A stretch of DNA of 64,000 nucleotides, from contig VXTP01000022.1 of the NCBI GenBank assembly GCA_009837395.1, forward strand, positions 1-64,000, read 5' to 3'. The stretch comes from Gemmatimonadota bacterium. Its GTDB lineage: Bacteria > JAAXHH01. Position 1 is the first letter of the stretch. Each line of letters opens with the position of its first letter. This document shows, in pieces, positions 31,589 through 40,043 of the stretch. A program made the translations under genes and the position numbers. The notes beneath the pieces are model-generated. The model worked only from the letters and a program-made list of their open reading frames with translations. It had not been told where the DNA came from and ran no database searches.

Positions 31589-32107
31589 GTGATCACTATG
31601 GCGGAACCTCTGGCCAGGATAACGCCGGAATACTGTATCGACATCGTACGGGAGTACCCCTTTCCGGTCGCCCGTGTGTGGGCAGCCGTTACGACGGCGG
31701 AGGGGATCTCGGCCTGGATGAAGTACGAAGCCACGTTGGACCGCCGTCTGGGTGGCAGGATCTTCGTGGACTTCAAGTCGGAAGGCAACCTGGAAGGCAC
31801 GGTCTGCGAATGGGTCCCGGAACGAGTGTTTGCATACACCTGGGGGCTATCCGTGGTCCGGTGGGTGCTCGAGCCCGGTGAGGGCGGCACGCGACTGCAT
31901 TTCACGAATTCCCACGTCACCCCGGATATCCTGATGGGATTCGCCGCCGGCTGGCACGCCTTCATCGACCACCTTGGGCCTTATCTGGCCGGGACCACCG
32001 TGGAAGACCGGTATGACGATCTCATGGAGGTCTATGCGGATCGATACAGCCACCTGGTCGCGGACAACGTTGCGGACAACGACGACACCGAGGAGAAGCA
32101 GACATGA
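31589..32107 (+). CDS. SRPBCC (AHSA1-like) domain protein
   Basis: YPFPVARVWAAVTTAEGISAWMKYEATLDRRLGGRIFVDF; the stop overlaps the next ORF's start. The start may be 31598. Confidence 0.85.
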   Translation: MITMAEPLARITPEYCIDIVREYPFPVARVWAAVTTAEGISAWMKYEATLDRRLGGRIFVDFKSEGNLEGTVCEWVPERVFAYTWGLSVVRWVLEPGEGGTRLHFTNSHVTPDILMGFAAGWHAFIDHLGPYLAGTTVEDRYDDLMEVYADRYSHLVADNVADNDDTEEKQT

Positions 32108-33813
32108 CGAACGAGACAACCTCCGGCGCCTTCACCGTGGCCGAACTGTGTGAAGCGTCGGCCGATGGAGATTTGAAGCGCATCCATTCCATTCTGGCCG
32201 TAGCGCCCCACCTGGTGGGTGTGGACATGGCGTCCTACGACGAGCACCGCGCCCTGCACCACGCGGTGATGAACCGCCGGATCGACGCGGTTTCCGCCCT
32301 CATGGCCGCGGGGGCCGACCCGCACCAGGGCGTCTATCCCCACCGGGACGCATCCACGCCCCTGGTCATGGCCCGCGACCGTGGATTTGAAGACGTCATT
32401 GAAACGATCAACGAGGAAATGGAACGGCGGCGGGAAGCGAATCTCTGCCCGAATCTTACCGTTGCACCGGAGGTGGTGCTCCTCGCTGAGAAAGTCGCCG
32501 ATGGCGACGTGGCCGGCGCGATGCGGGAAATCCACGCCGCGCCCGAACTCGCGGAGGCCTGCGACGAAGACGGGAATACGGTCCTGCACCACGCGGCCAT
32601 CCACGGTCATCCCGGACTCGTTCAGGCGCTGCTTTCACTCAAGGCCGACACGGGAAAGACCAACCTCGAAGGCCGAACCCCCCTCGAACTGGCCGTAGAT
32701 CAAACGGCCGCAACGGACCGGCGGCAGTCGGAAGGCTGTTTCATGGCCGCCGGCATCCTCATGAGCGCGGGTGCCCCAAGAAGCCTGCGTACGAACGTGA
32801 TGCTGGGGGACGAGGAAGCCGTGCGACAGGTCGCGGCGAGCCACCCCGGTCTGTTCGAACCGGATGTGGATACCGAAACCCACTTGCTGGGGGACGCCGT
32901 CCGCCACAATCGGTACGAGATGGTGAAGCTGCTGCTCGATCTCGGCATGGATCCCAACCAGCGTTACCGCATCCAGTCCCTGGAGGAAGAGACGTACAAC
33001 TGGGGCGAACCGCTGTGGATCGCGGCAGGCGACGGCCAGCACGACATCGCGCGGTTGCTGCTGGAACGGGGCGCCGACGCCAACGCCGCCGTGTACGCCT
33101 CCGGCAATCCCATGAGCCGCGCCTACAATAACAGGGACGAGCGGATGAAACGGCTGCTTTACCGGTACGGAGGATCGATGACGCCGGACGGCGCGGCCCT
33201 GGAATGCGATACCTCCGCGGCAGTCATGGCGCTGAACCTGCAGCCCGACCTCGTGGAGCAGATCCTGTGGGGCGCCGCCTGCGGGGGCGATCCCAGCGTC
33301 GTCGGCGTGTGCCTGCGCAAGCTGGACTGGGCGCTGGACGATCCACGGTGGTACAGGCTCCTCATCCAGCCCATCGGCATCTGGCCCTGCGGTCCACATC
33401 GCAAGTACCGGGATTTCGATCGTTCCGTATTCCCGGAGATCCTCCGCATGTTCCTGGATCATGGGGTGGACCCGAACGTGAAGGGCCGGCGCGACACATC
33501 ACTTCCGCATTATATCGCCGCTACCGGGAAGGTCTGGGGTCAGCCGAATCTGAAAGAGGACGAACGGATCGAGTTCGCGCGCCTGCTCCTTGTATACGGC
33601 GCCTCGCTTGAAGGCAGGGATACGCTGCTTCATTCCACGCCCCTGGCCTGGGCGGCCCGCTGGGGCCGGGACGCACTGGTCAACCTCTATCTCGAGCACG
33701 GCGCCGATCCGCAGCCCGAAGGGGAATCCTGGACCACGCCGCTCGCCTGGGCCGAACGGTATAGGCATGCCGCCATCGCGGACCGTCTGAGGGAGGCCGG
33801 CGCCGTTTCCTAA
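32104..33813 (+). CDS. ankyrin-repeat protein
   Basis: 569 aa; NTVLHHAAIHGHPGLVQALLSLKADTGKTNLEGRTPLELAV; ATGA start/stop overlap with the SRPBCC gene. Confidence 0.9.
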   Translation: MTNETTSGAFTVAELCEASADGDLKRIHSILAVAPHLVGVDMASYDEHRALHHAVMNRRIDAVSALMAAGADPHQGVYPHRDASTPLVMARDRGFEDVIETINEEMERRREANLCPNLTVAPEVVLLAEKVADGDVAGAMREIHAAPELAEACDEDGNTVLHHAAIHGHPGLVQALLSLKADTGKTNLEGRTPLELAVDQTAATDRRQSEGCFMAAGILMSAGAPRSLRTNVMLGDEEAVRQVAASHPGLFEPDVDTETHLLGDAVRHNRYEMVKLLLDLGMDPNQRYRIQSLEEETYNWGEPLWIAAGDGQHDIARLLLERGADANAAVYASGNPMSRAYNNRDERMKRLLYRYGGSMTPDGAALECDTSAAVMALNLQPDLVEQILWGAACGGDPSVVGVCLRKLDWALDDPRWYRLLIQPIGIWPCGPHRKYRDFDRSVFPEILRMFLDHGVDPNVKGRRDTSLPHYIAATGKVWGQPNLKEDERIEFARLLLVYGASLEGRDTLLHSTPLAWAARWGRDALVNLYLEHGADPQPEGESWTTPLAWAERYRHAAIADRLREAGAVS

Positions 33814-33825
33814 AACGACTGTTGC

Positions 33826-34998
33826 TCACCCGTCTCGGGGGGCTGGTGGCCTGTCCCGGTCAGGATGCCAGCGGGTGGCGGCGACATGGGTGGTTTCATC
33901 TTCCGTCGTGATGTAATAGACGGTCAGGATGGTACCGTCATCCAATTCCGCCGAGATCGGATAGCCCACGTCCGCGCCGCCCATCCGGGGTCGCTTCTCC
34001 GGCGGCCACGCACTCGAAACACCCCCGCCGTCATCCCTGAGCACGTATTCGTGGTCCGTGTCCCACGTCCGTCCGCCGTCCTCGCTGATCAAGGCCCGAA
34101 TGCCCATCGGGGCGCGGCGGTAGCCGTAGGTACACAGAACGCGTCCGTCATGGAGTTTGAGCAGGTGGTTCGGATAGCCCTCGAACGACGTCTCAACCGG
34201 GCGGGTCCAGGTCTTGCCGCCGTCTTCGGACCAGACTTCCAGGGTGTAGAACCGGTCCCTGTGAAAGGTACGCTCAACGGTAGCCGGATCCCAATAACAC
34301 GTCGAGCGAATATGGCCCAGGATACGGTTCGGCTCCGTCTCCACCAGGGCCCATTCGCTGCCGATACGCGGCACGGCTTCATGGAGATGCCAGGTCTCTC
34401 CGTCGTCGACGGACCGGAACAGGAGGCAGTCGCTCTCGCCCCCGGCGCGCATCGCGTATATGGGCAACAACCACGTACCGTCTTCGAGAATGATACCGCG
34501 TGGAAATCCGACCGTGAATTGATAGCCAGGCACGTTCCAGGTGCGCCGGTCCCAGGTATTCCCCCCATCCTGGGACCTGATCACCGCCAGTCGATACCCC
34601 GTGATGATTAACTTTCCCGGAAAACGGGACGTGTACGTCTCATCCACTACGAACCGCAGGCCGCGAGCCTCGGCTTCTTCCCGGCGGTCCATTGTCCAGA
34701 ATTCATGCCCCACCGAGCCCACCGCCATCAGGGTTCCGTCGGGTAAAACGCCGGAAAGCCGGTCGTAGCGCTCCCGTGGCGATACTCCCGGCCAGTTGGG
34801 CGGTAGCAAGGGATCTTCCGACAGCGTCCAAGTTCGTCCGTCGTCGCGTGACTCAAACGTCAGCCAGCCGGAGAGACCGTAGTGATCCCCGAAAGGCGAA
34901 GAGATGCAGCCGATCGAAAGCCGCCCGTCCGGAAGTTGATTCAATACGGGAAACGCGTTGTAGCGTCCCTTTCCTTTTGTAACAATACAGTGTTGCAT
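33826..34998 (-). CDS. exo-alpha-sialidase-like BNR-repeat protein
   Basis: Asp-box-like repeats (SRDDGRTWTL, SQDGGNTWDRR, SVDDGETWHL, SEDGGKTWTRP, SEDGGRTWDT). Confidence 0.88.
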   Translation of the reverse strand: MQHCIVTKGKGRYNAFPVLNQLPDGRLSIGCISSPFGDHYGLSGWLTFESRDDGRTWTLSEDPLLPPNWPGVSPRERYDRLSGVLPDGTLMAVGSVGHEFWTMDRREEAEARGLRFVVDETYTSRFPGKLIITGYRLAVIRSQDGGNTWDRRTWNVPGYQFTVGFPRGIILEDGTWLLPIYAMRAGGESDCLLFRSVDDGETWHLHEAVPRIGSEWALVETEPNRILGHIRSTCYWDPATVERTFHRDRFYTLEVWSEDGGKTWTRPVETSFEGYPNHLLKLHDGRVLCTYGYRRAPMGIRALISEDGGRTWDTDHEYVLRDDGGGVSSAWPPEKRPRMGGADVGYPISAELDDGTILTVYYITTEDETTHVAATRWHPDRDRPPAPRDG

Positions 34999-35114
34999 GG
35001 TAATTCCTGGAGGTACCTGGTAATCCTTAGTGTTGCCTGGATGCTGCGGGAAATGCGCACGAAGCGAGGATGATTTACTGGCGTAAGGTCCGTTGTGTCA
35101 ATAAAATTACGTCC

Positions 35115-35810
35115 ATGGACCGCATTCCCATTCCCCACAGTCTCTCCATAACGCTGGACCGTATCAACGAACGGCACTTCCTCGGCGAATCGTTCGACCG
35201 GATCGAAGCGGAACACACCCTGGACTGGCTGGCCGGTCGTTTCGGCGCGGATTCCGCCTATGCCGGGACATTCGGCGTTACCGAACAGGACAGCCGATCC
35301 AAACTCTATACCTTCACGGGTGAGCGGCTTCAATCGGCGTCGCTGCGGCATATCCACGCCGAGGAAACCTGCCGGGCTATCATCCTGCTGAACCGCCGTG
35401 TCGGGCGCGACCGGCTTCCCGAACTCGAGGCGGCAACGTCCGAACTGCTCGGGTGTTTCGAGGCGGCGCACGCGAAGGGCAAACCGCGGGGTACGTTCTG
35501 CTGCGGTCCGTGCACCGTCTCGCTCTGGCGGCACATGGCCATTGGCGGTCTTGGTGACTACGCCCGTCACCTGGACGAAGGAATCGGCGTATTGGCGAGC
35601 CACGAAGACGGGGCGGGGACGTGGCGCCGGTTCCCCTTCTACTACACTTTGCTTGCCCTGTCCGAGGTAGACACGCCGAATGCCCGGCGCGCTGTGTCGT
35701 ACGCCTTTCCGGAATGCGAACGCCGCCTGAATACCATTAGGCGAAACACCCCGTTTGGCGTTCGAAGATACGGGTTGTTGTCCCGGATCCTTGAGAAAAA
35801 CGCTGCTTAA
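35115..35810 (+). CDS. hypothetical protein with CCGPC motif
   Basis: MDRIPIPHSLSITLDRINERHFLGESFDRIEAEHTLDWL...GTFCCGPCTVSLWRHMAIGGL. Confidence 0.7.
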   Translation: MDRIPIPHSLSITLDRINERHFLGESFDRIEAEHTLDWLAGRFGADSAYAGTFGVTEQDSRSKLYTFTGERLQSASLRHIHAEETCRAIILLNRRVGRDRLPELEAATSELLGCFEAAHAKGKPRGTFCCGPCTVSLWRHMAIGGLGDYARHLDEGIGVLASHEDGAGTWRRFPFYYTLLALSEVDTPNARRAVSYAFPECERRLNTIRRNTPFGVRRYGLLSRILEKNAA

Positions 35811-35998
35811 ATGGAATTTGGATGATGGGCTTGACGCGAAACGGACCAGGCGTTAGTTTGATGTCCGTTGCGCACCGGGGCGTATCCATTCCGCGGAAAA
35901 GGCCGAGCCTACCCGATCCATTTCGTAACTTAAGAATACGCGAATCTCTTTCTTCTCCGAAAATGCGGAATCGGAGTGCCATGGAAAGGAATTCGCCG

Positions 35999-37204
35999 AT
36001 GAAAGACCCTCGCACGCTTCCTCAGCATCCCGATCTGGATCAGCTCAAAACCCAGGCGCGGGAACTCCTCAAAGCATATCGCTCGGGTGATACCAAGGCG
36101 GCCCAGTCGTTCGCCGCGCATCCTCGCACGATTGATCCCACTGCGGTGAAACTCGCCGACGCTCAACTGGTTCTGGCCCGGGAATACGGGTTTTCGAGTT
36201 GGCCTGTCCTTCGCCGGGAAGTGTGCCGTCGCCGGTTGCGTGCCGCCATCTGGAGTGGTGACGCGGCGTCCGTCGAAGCCGTCCTGGAACTGGACAAGAA
36301 TATAGTCAACGATGCCGTGAACCACCCGCGCTGGGGAGGGCGCCCCGTGCCAATTCAAATTGCGGCGGAACGCGGGGACACGAAGGTCATCGAAATCCTG
36401 TTGCGCAACGGGGCGGATCCGAACGGCGGCACCGATTCCTACGGAGGCTGGACCGCCCTTCACCTCGCGGCTCACTGGGGACACAACGATGCGGCCGAAA
36501 CGTTGCGGTCACACGGAGCGAACGTGGATCTGCACGCCGCGTGCCTGCTGGATGATGTCAACGCCGTTCGGTCGTTATTGGCGGAAGATTCCGGCGCGGC
36601 ATCCCGTCCGGGTCTGGGTGGAGAACCGCCACTCCACGTGGTTGTGTCCGCGGAAACGGCCGGGCTCCTGCTGGATCACGGAGCGCCGCTGGATACGGTC
36701 GACGGCGATGGCAACACGCCGCTGGGCGCGGCGCTGTCCCGCGGCGAACGCTGTCGCCAGCTGGCGGAGTACCTGATCGACCGGGGCGCGCCGGTGGATC
36801 CCTGCCAGCTCGCCGTTCTCGGAAGGACAGACCAGCTCAGCCGGCTTTGCCGGACCGATGCAGGCGCGGTGGCCTACGAAGGGAAGATCGGGGTTCACGC
36901 GGTGGTGGGAACGCCCCTGCACGCCGCGGTGCAGCATAGACAGGAGGAAACGGTTCGGATGCTGCTGGGTTGCGGCGCGGATGCGAACGCTCGGGCGGAC
37001 TCCGGGCAGACGCCCCTGCATCTGTGCGGGGACGCCGGGATCGCGAAGATGCTCGTCGATGCCGGCGCCAACCCGGGTGCGACAGACGATGAACACGGCA
37101 CGACGCCGCTCGTATGGGCGGAAGTGGGGATTGAAATCCACGGCACGACGCCGAAGCGCGAGGCCCTGGTCTCGTATTTGAAGGATATCACGCCGGCACG
37201 GTAG
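35999..37204 (+). CDS. ankyrin-repeat protein with N-terminal HPDL/GFSSWP module
   Basis: LPQHPDLDQLKTQARELLKAYRSGD...LADAQLVLAREYGFSSWPVLRREV, then ankyrin repeats (GWTALHLAAHWGHNDAAETLRSHGANVD). Confidence 0.88.
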   Translation: MKDPRTLPQHPDLDQLKTQARELLKAYRSGDTKAAQSFAAHPRTIDPTAVKLADAQLVLAREYGFSSWPVLRREVCRRRLRAAIWSGDAASVEAVLELDKNIVNDAVNHPRWGGRPVPIQIAAERGDTKVIEILLRNGADPNGGTDSYGGWTALHLAAHWGHNDAAETLRSHGANVDLHAACLLDDVNAVRSLLAEDSGAASRPGLGGEPPLHVVVSAETAGLLLDHGAPLDTVDGDGNTPLGAALSRGERCRQLAEYLIDRGAPVDPCQLAVLGRTDQLSRLCRTDAGAVAYEGKIGVHAVVGTPLHAAVQHRQEETVRMLLGCGADANARADSGQTPLHLCGDAGIAKMLVDAGANPGATDDEHGTTPLVWAEVGIEIHGTTPKREALVSYLKDITPAR

Positions 37205-38756
37205 GACTGGCGGCTTCGAACATGGAGACGATGCGTTCCTTGTCGGAGCGCTTCATCCGGCGGGCGATCCCCAGGGGCGTTTTGCCCAGTCTGTCTTCAA
37301 GGGTCGGGTCCGCGCCGCGGACCAACAGCAGGGCCGCCGACTTCACCACGTCCGCCCGGGGACCCGCCTTCAGTGCGTAAAACAGGGGGGTCTCGCCCTT
37401 TTCACTTCGCCCGTCGACCGGGGCGCCGTTGTCCAGCAGCACCTCCATCACCCCGGTGAATCCGGCCTTGGCGGCAAAGTGCAGTGCGCCGGCGCCGCGC
37501 AGTACCGTGTCGATCCGGGCCCCCTTGTCCAGCAGGGCCTGCACGTACCGGGGATCGTCCCGCTGGCTGTTGTTTCCCGTGCAGGCCGTCCAGATCCAGT
37601 TTCCATCGGGATAGTTGACGTCGGCGCCGCGGGCAATCAGCAGGGCCGATTCTTCTTCGTCGAGTACCCATCTGCCACATCCGATCCGGGTGGCGTCCGC
37701 GCCCTGCTCCAACACCACCCGAAGCAGATCGGTTTGCCGTCGACCGGCGGCGTAACGGACCAGGGCCGTGCTGTTTACGCCGACTTTGGCGCCCTGGTCG
37801 AACAGCATCCTCGCGACCTCTTCGTGTCCGCCGTACACCGCATGATGTAGCGGTGTAACGGGCAGCAGGTCGCAGGCGGGATCCTGCGCGTCGACCAGTC
37901 CGGGTGCTGCATCCAGAAGTTCGGATACCCGGTCCAGGTCACCCAGAAAACAGGCGCTGAAGATATCATACACGGCACCCCGCTCCAGCAGGAACGCGGC
38001 CGTCTCGTCCTTCTTCTTGCTCAGCGCGGCACAGTGGGCGGTCATCATGATGTCGCTCGAATGGGCCGACGGAAGGTTTACGTCCACTCCCCGGTCGAGC
38101 AGCAGGGCCGCTACCCGAGTGTGGCCCCGCAACACCGCTTCCGCGAGGATGATCGCGCCGTGACGGGGATCGTCCAGCACCGCAGGATCCTCGTCCAGGC
38201 AGCGCTCGAGGGCTTCCGCCTGTCCCCTGGCCGCCAACCTGGCGGGCGTTCTCCATCGCTTTTCCCGGTGACACCTCATCTCCCAGCCGTGCCGGGCGGG
38301 TTTTTGCTCGTTGACGAGGCCGTGGGCAAGGGGCCGAAGCACGTACAGCACTTCGGCAACGAGCGTTTCGTCGTTGATGTGATTCCGCAGCGAAGCGGTC
38401 ATGTGGGACAGCCACCGGTCGGCGGATGCCCGGGTGATGTGAATGTGCTCGTGCCGGTTTTTTATTCCGCCGTAGGCGTGGTGCCGCGTATAGCCCGGTT
38501 CGCCGCCCATCCACTCCTCCATGAACGCCTTCTGCTTCATGCGTTCTGGAGCCAGCGTACGGGTGAACATGGGCCGTAGCTCGGCGTCCTTTTCGATCCG
38601 ATCATACAGGCCGTCTATGATGCCCGCGACCACGGATCGGCCGCCGATCCGTTCGAACAGGGTGGGATCCGGCCGCAACACGGTGGCGAGCCCGCCACGG
38701 TGGGCCAGCAGAGCCTGGATACGGGACGAATCGCCGGATGCTGGTGTTGCCGGCAT
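37188..38756 (-). CDS. truncated hemoglobin-ankyrin fusion protein
   Basis: N-terminus FERIGGRSVVAGIIDGLYDRIEKDAELRPMFTR...FMEEWMGGEPGYTRHHAYGGIKNRHEHIHITRASADRWLSHM resembles a truncated globin. C-terminus has ankyrin repeats (TPLHHAVYGGHEEVARMLFDQGAKVGVN). Confidence 0.85.
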   Translation of the reverse strand: MPATPASGDSSRIQALLAHRGGLATVLRPDPTLFERIGGRSVVAGIIDGLYDRIEKDAELRPMFTRTLAPERMKQKAFMEEWMGGEPGYTRHHAYGGIKNRHEHIHITRASADRWLSHMTASLRNHINDETLVAEVLYVLRPLAHGLVNEQKPARHGWEMRCHREKRWRTPARLAARGQAEALERCLDEDPAVLDDPRHGAIILAEAVLRGHTRVAALLLDRGVDVNLPSAHSSDIMMTAHCAALSKKKDETAAFLLERGAVYDIFSACFLGDLDRVSELLDAAPGLVDAQDPACDLLPVTPLHHAVYGGHEEVARMLFDQGAKVGVNSTALVRYAAGRRQTDLLRVVLEQGADATRIGCGRWVLDEEESALLIARGADVNYPDGNWIWTACTGNNSQRDDPRYVQALLDKGARIDTVLRGAGALHFAAKAGFTGVMEVLLDNGAPVDGRSEKGETPLFYALKAGPRADVVKSAALLLVRGADPTLEDRLGKTPLGIARRMKRSDKERIVSMFEAASPTVPA

Positions 38757-39020
38757 TGCACCATCCTCGGGCCATGGAGTCAGACGATACAGATCCGGAG
38801 ATTCCCGCAAGATCGGAATGCGGGACCTGGGACCTGGTACCTGGTGCAAAGTAGCCGCCGGCGGGCGTTGTTATCAAGGGGTTTCATCGCCTTGCCGCCC
38901 GTAATTGTGCGTTGACGCCGCCGCGGGCGCGTGTTATATAGAAACGGGCGCATCCACGGACCGGTCGCGGTTTTGCGGTATGCGCTTTATCCTTTTGGAT
39001 GCCTTTCCGGGGATCCCCCG

Positions 39021-39977
39021 ATGGATACCACGACCTCTACCGTTGAACAGAAATTCGAGTCGGCCCTCGCGTCTTTCGTGAGCAAGGCGCAGGAAGACCG
39101 GCACATCCTGGCGGCGATTCTCTTCGGCAGCCTCTCCGCCGACCGGGTATGGGAGAAATCCGATATCGACCTGATCGTCGTCACCCGGGACGACAAGGAC
39201 CTGTTCCGCCGGGACAGCAGGGATGACGACGAGGTATCCGAAGGCGCCGCGCTCCTGGAGAACGACGTGTATATCCACGTGTTCATGCAGCCGCGCTCCG
39301 CGTTCAGGAAGATGATCGAAGGCGGACTGCAAAGCTCGTTCATGCACTCGGCCCTGGCCAGAAGCCGCCTGCTCTTCACCCACGACGAGACGATCCGGGA
39401 ACTGTACGACGGCATCCAGGCGTTGCATTCGAGAGACCGCCAGGTCCAGCTCATGCACGCGGCATCGCACGTGATACCCACCCTGTACAAGGCAGAGAAG
39501 TGGTTTCACGTTCGGCGCGATCTGCACTACGCGTTTCTCTACATCATGTTGTGCGCGAGCAGCCTCGCGAAGATCGAGGTGTTCATGCACGGCCAGCTAG
39601 CCGGTCGCGAAGTCATCCAGCAGGCGCTGGAACTCAATCCGGGGTTTTTCAACAAAGTGTATACAGACCTGATCGACCAGCCGAAGACCGAGGCGCTGGT
39701 AGGTGAAGCGCTCGGGCTGATCGATACCTATCTCGAGAAACGCCTGCCGGACCTGTTCCAGCCCATTCTCGACTACCTCGAAGAAGAAGGATCGGCCAGG
39801 TCGGTCACGGAGATCGAGACCTGGTTCGATAACCAGATGAATCTGAAGGGTGTTACCACCGTGTGCGAATGGCTCGCGGACAAGGACGTCATTTCCCGGG
39901 TTTCCAGCCCGCTGCGTCTCACGTTGAAGAGCAACGTGGAGTACGAGGAACTCGGGTTCTATTACTACCGCGGGTGA
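39021..39977 (+). CDS. nucleotidyltransferase-domain protein
   Basis: ILAAILFGSLSADRVWEKSDIDLIVVTRDD (GS...DxD motif). Confidence 0.82.
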   Translation: MDTTTSTVEQKFESALASFVSKAQEDRHILAAILFGSLSADRVWEKSDIDLIVVTRDDKDLFRRDSRDDDEVSEGAALLENDVYIHVFMQPRSAFRKMIEGGLQSSFMHSALARSRLLFTHDETIRELYDGIQALHSRDRQVQLMHAASHVIPTLYKAEKWFHVRRDLHYAFLYIMLCASSLAKIEVFMHGQLAGREVIQQALELNPGFFNKVYTDLIDQPKTEALVGEALGLIDTYLEKRLPDLFQPILDYLEEEGSARSVTEIETWFDNQMNLKGVTTVCEWLADKDVISRVSSPLRLTLKSNVEYEELGFYYYRG

Positions 39978-40043
39978 TTCTGCTGCTGCCGTGGGCGATA
40001 CTACGGCTGCCGTGGGCGAACAGTCGCACGGAAATCCTGGAGC

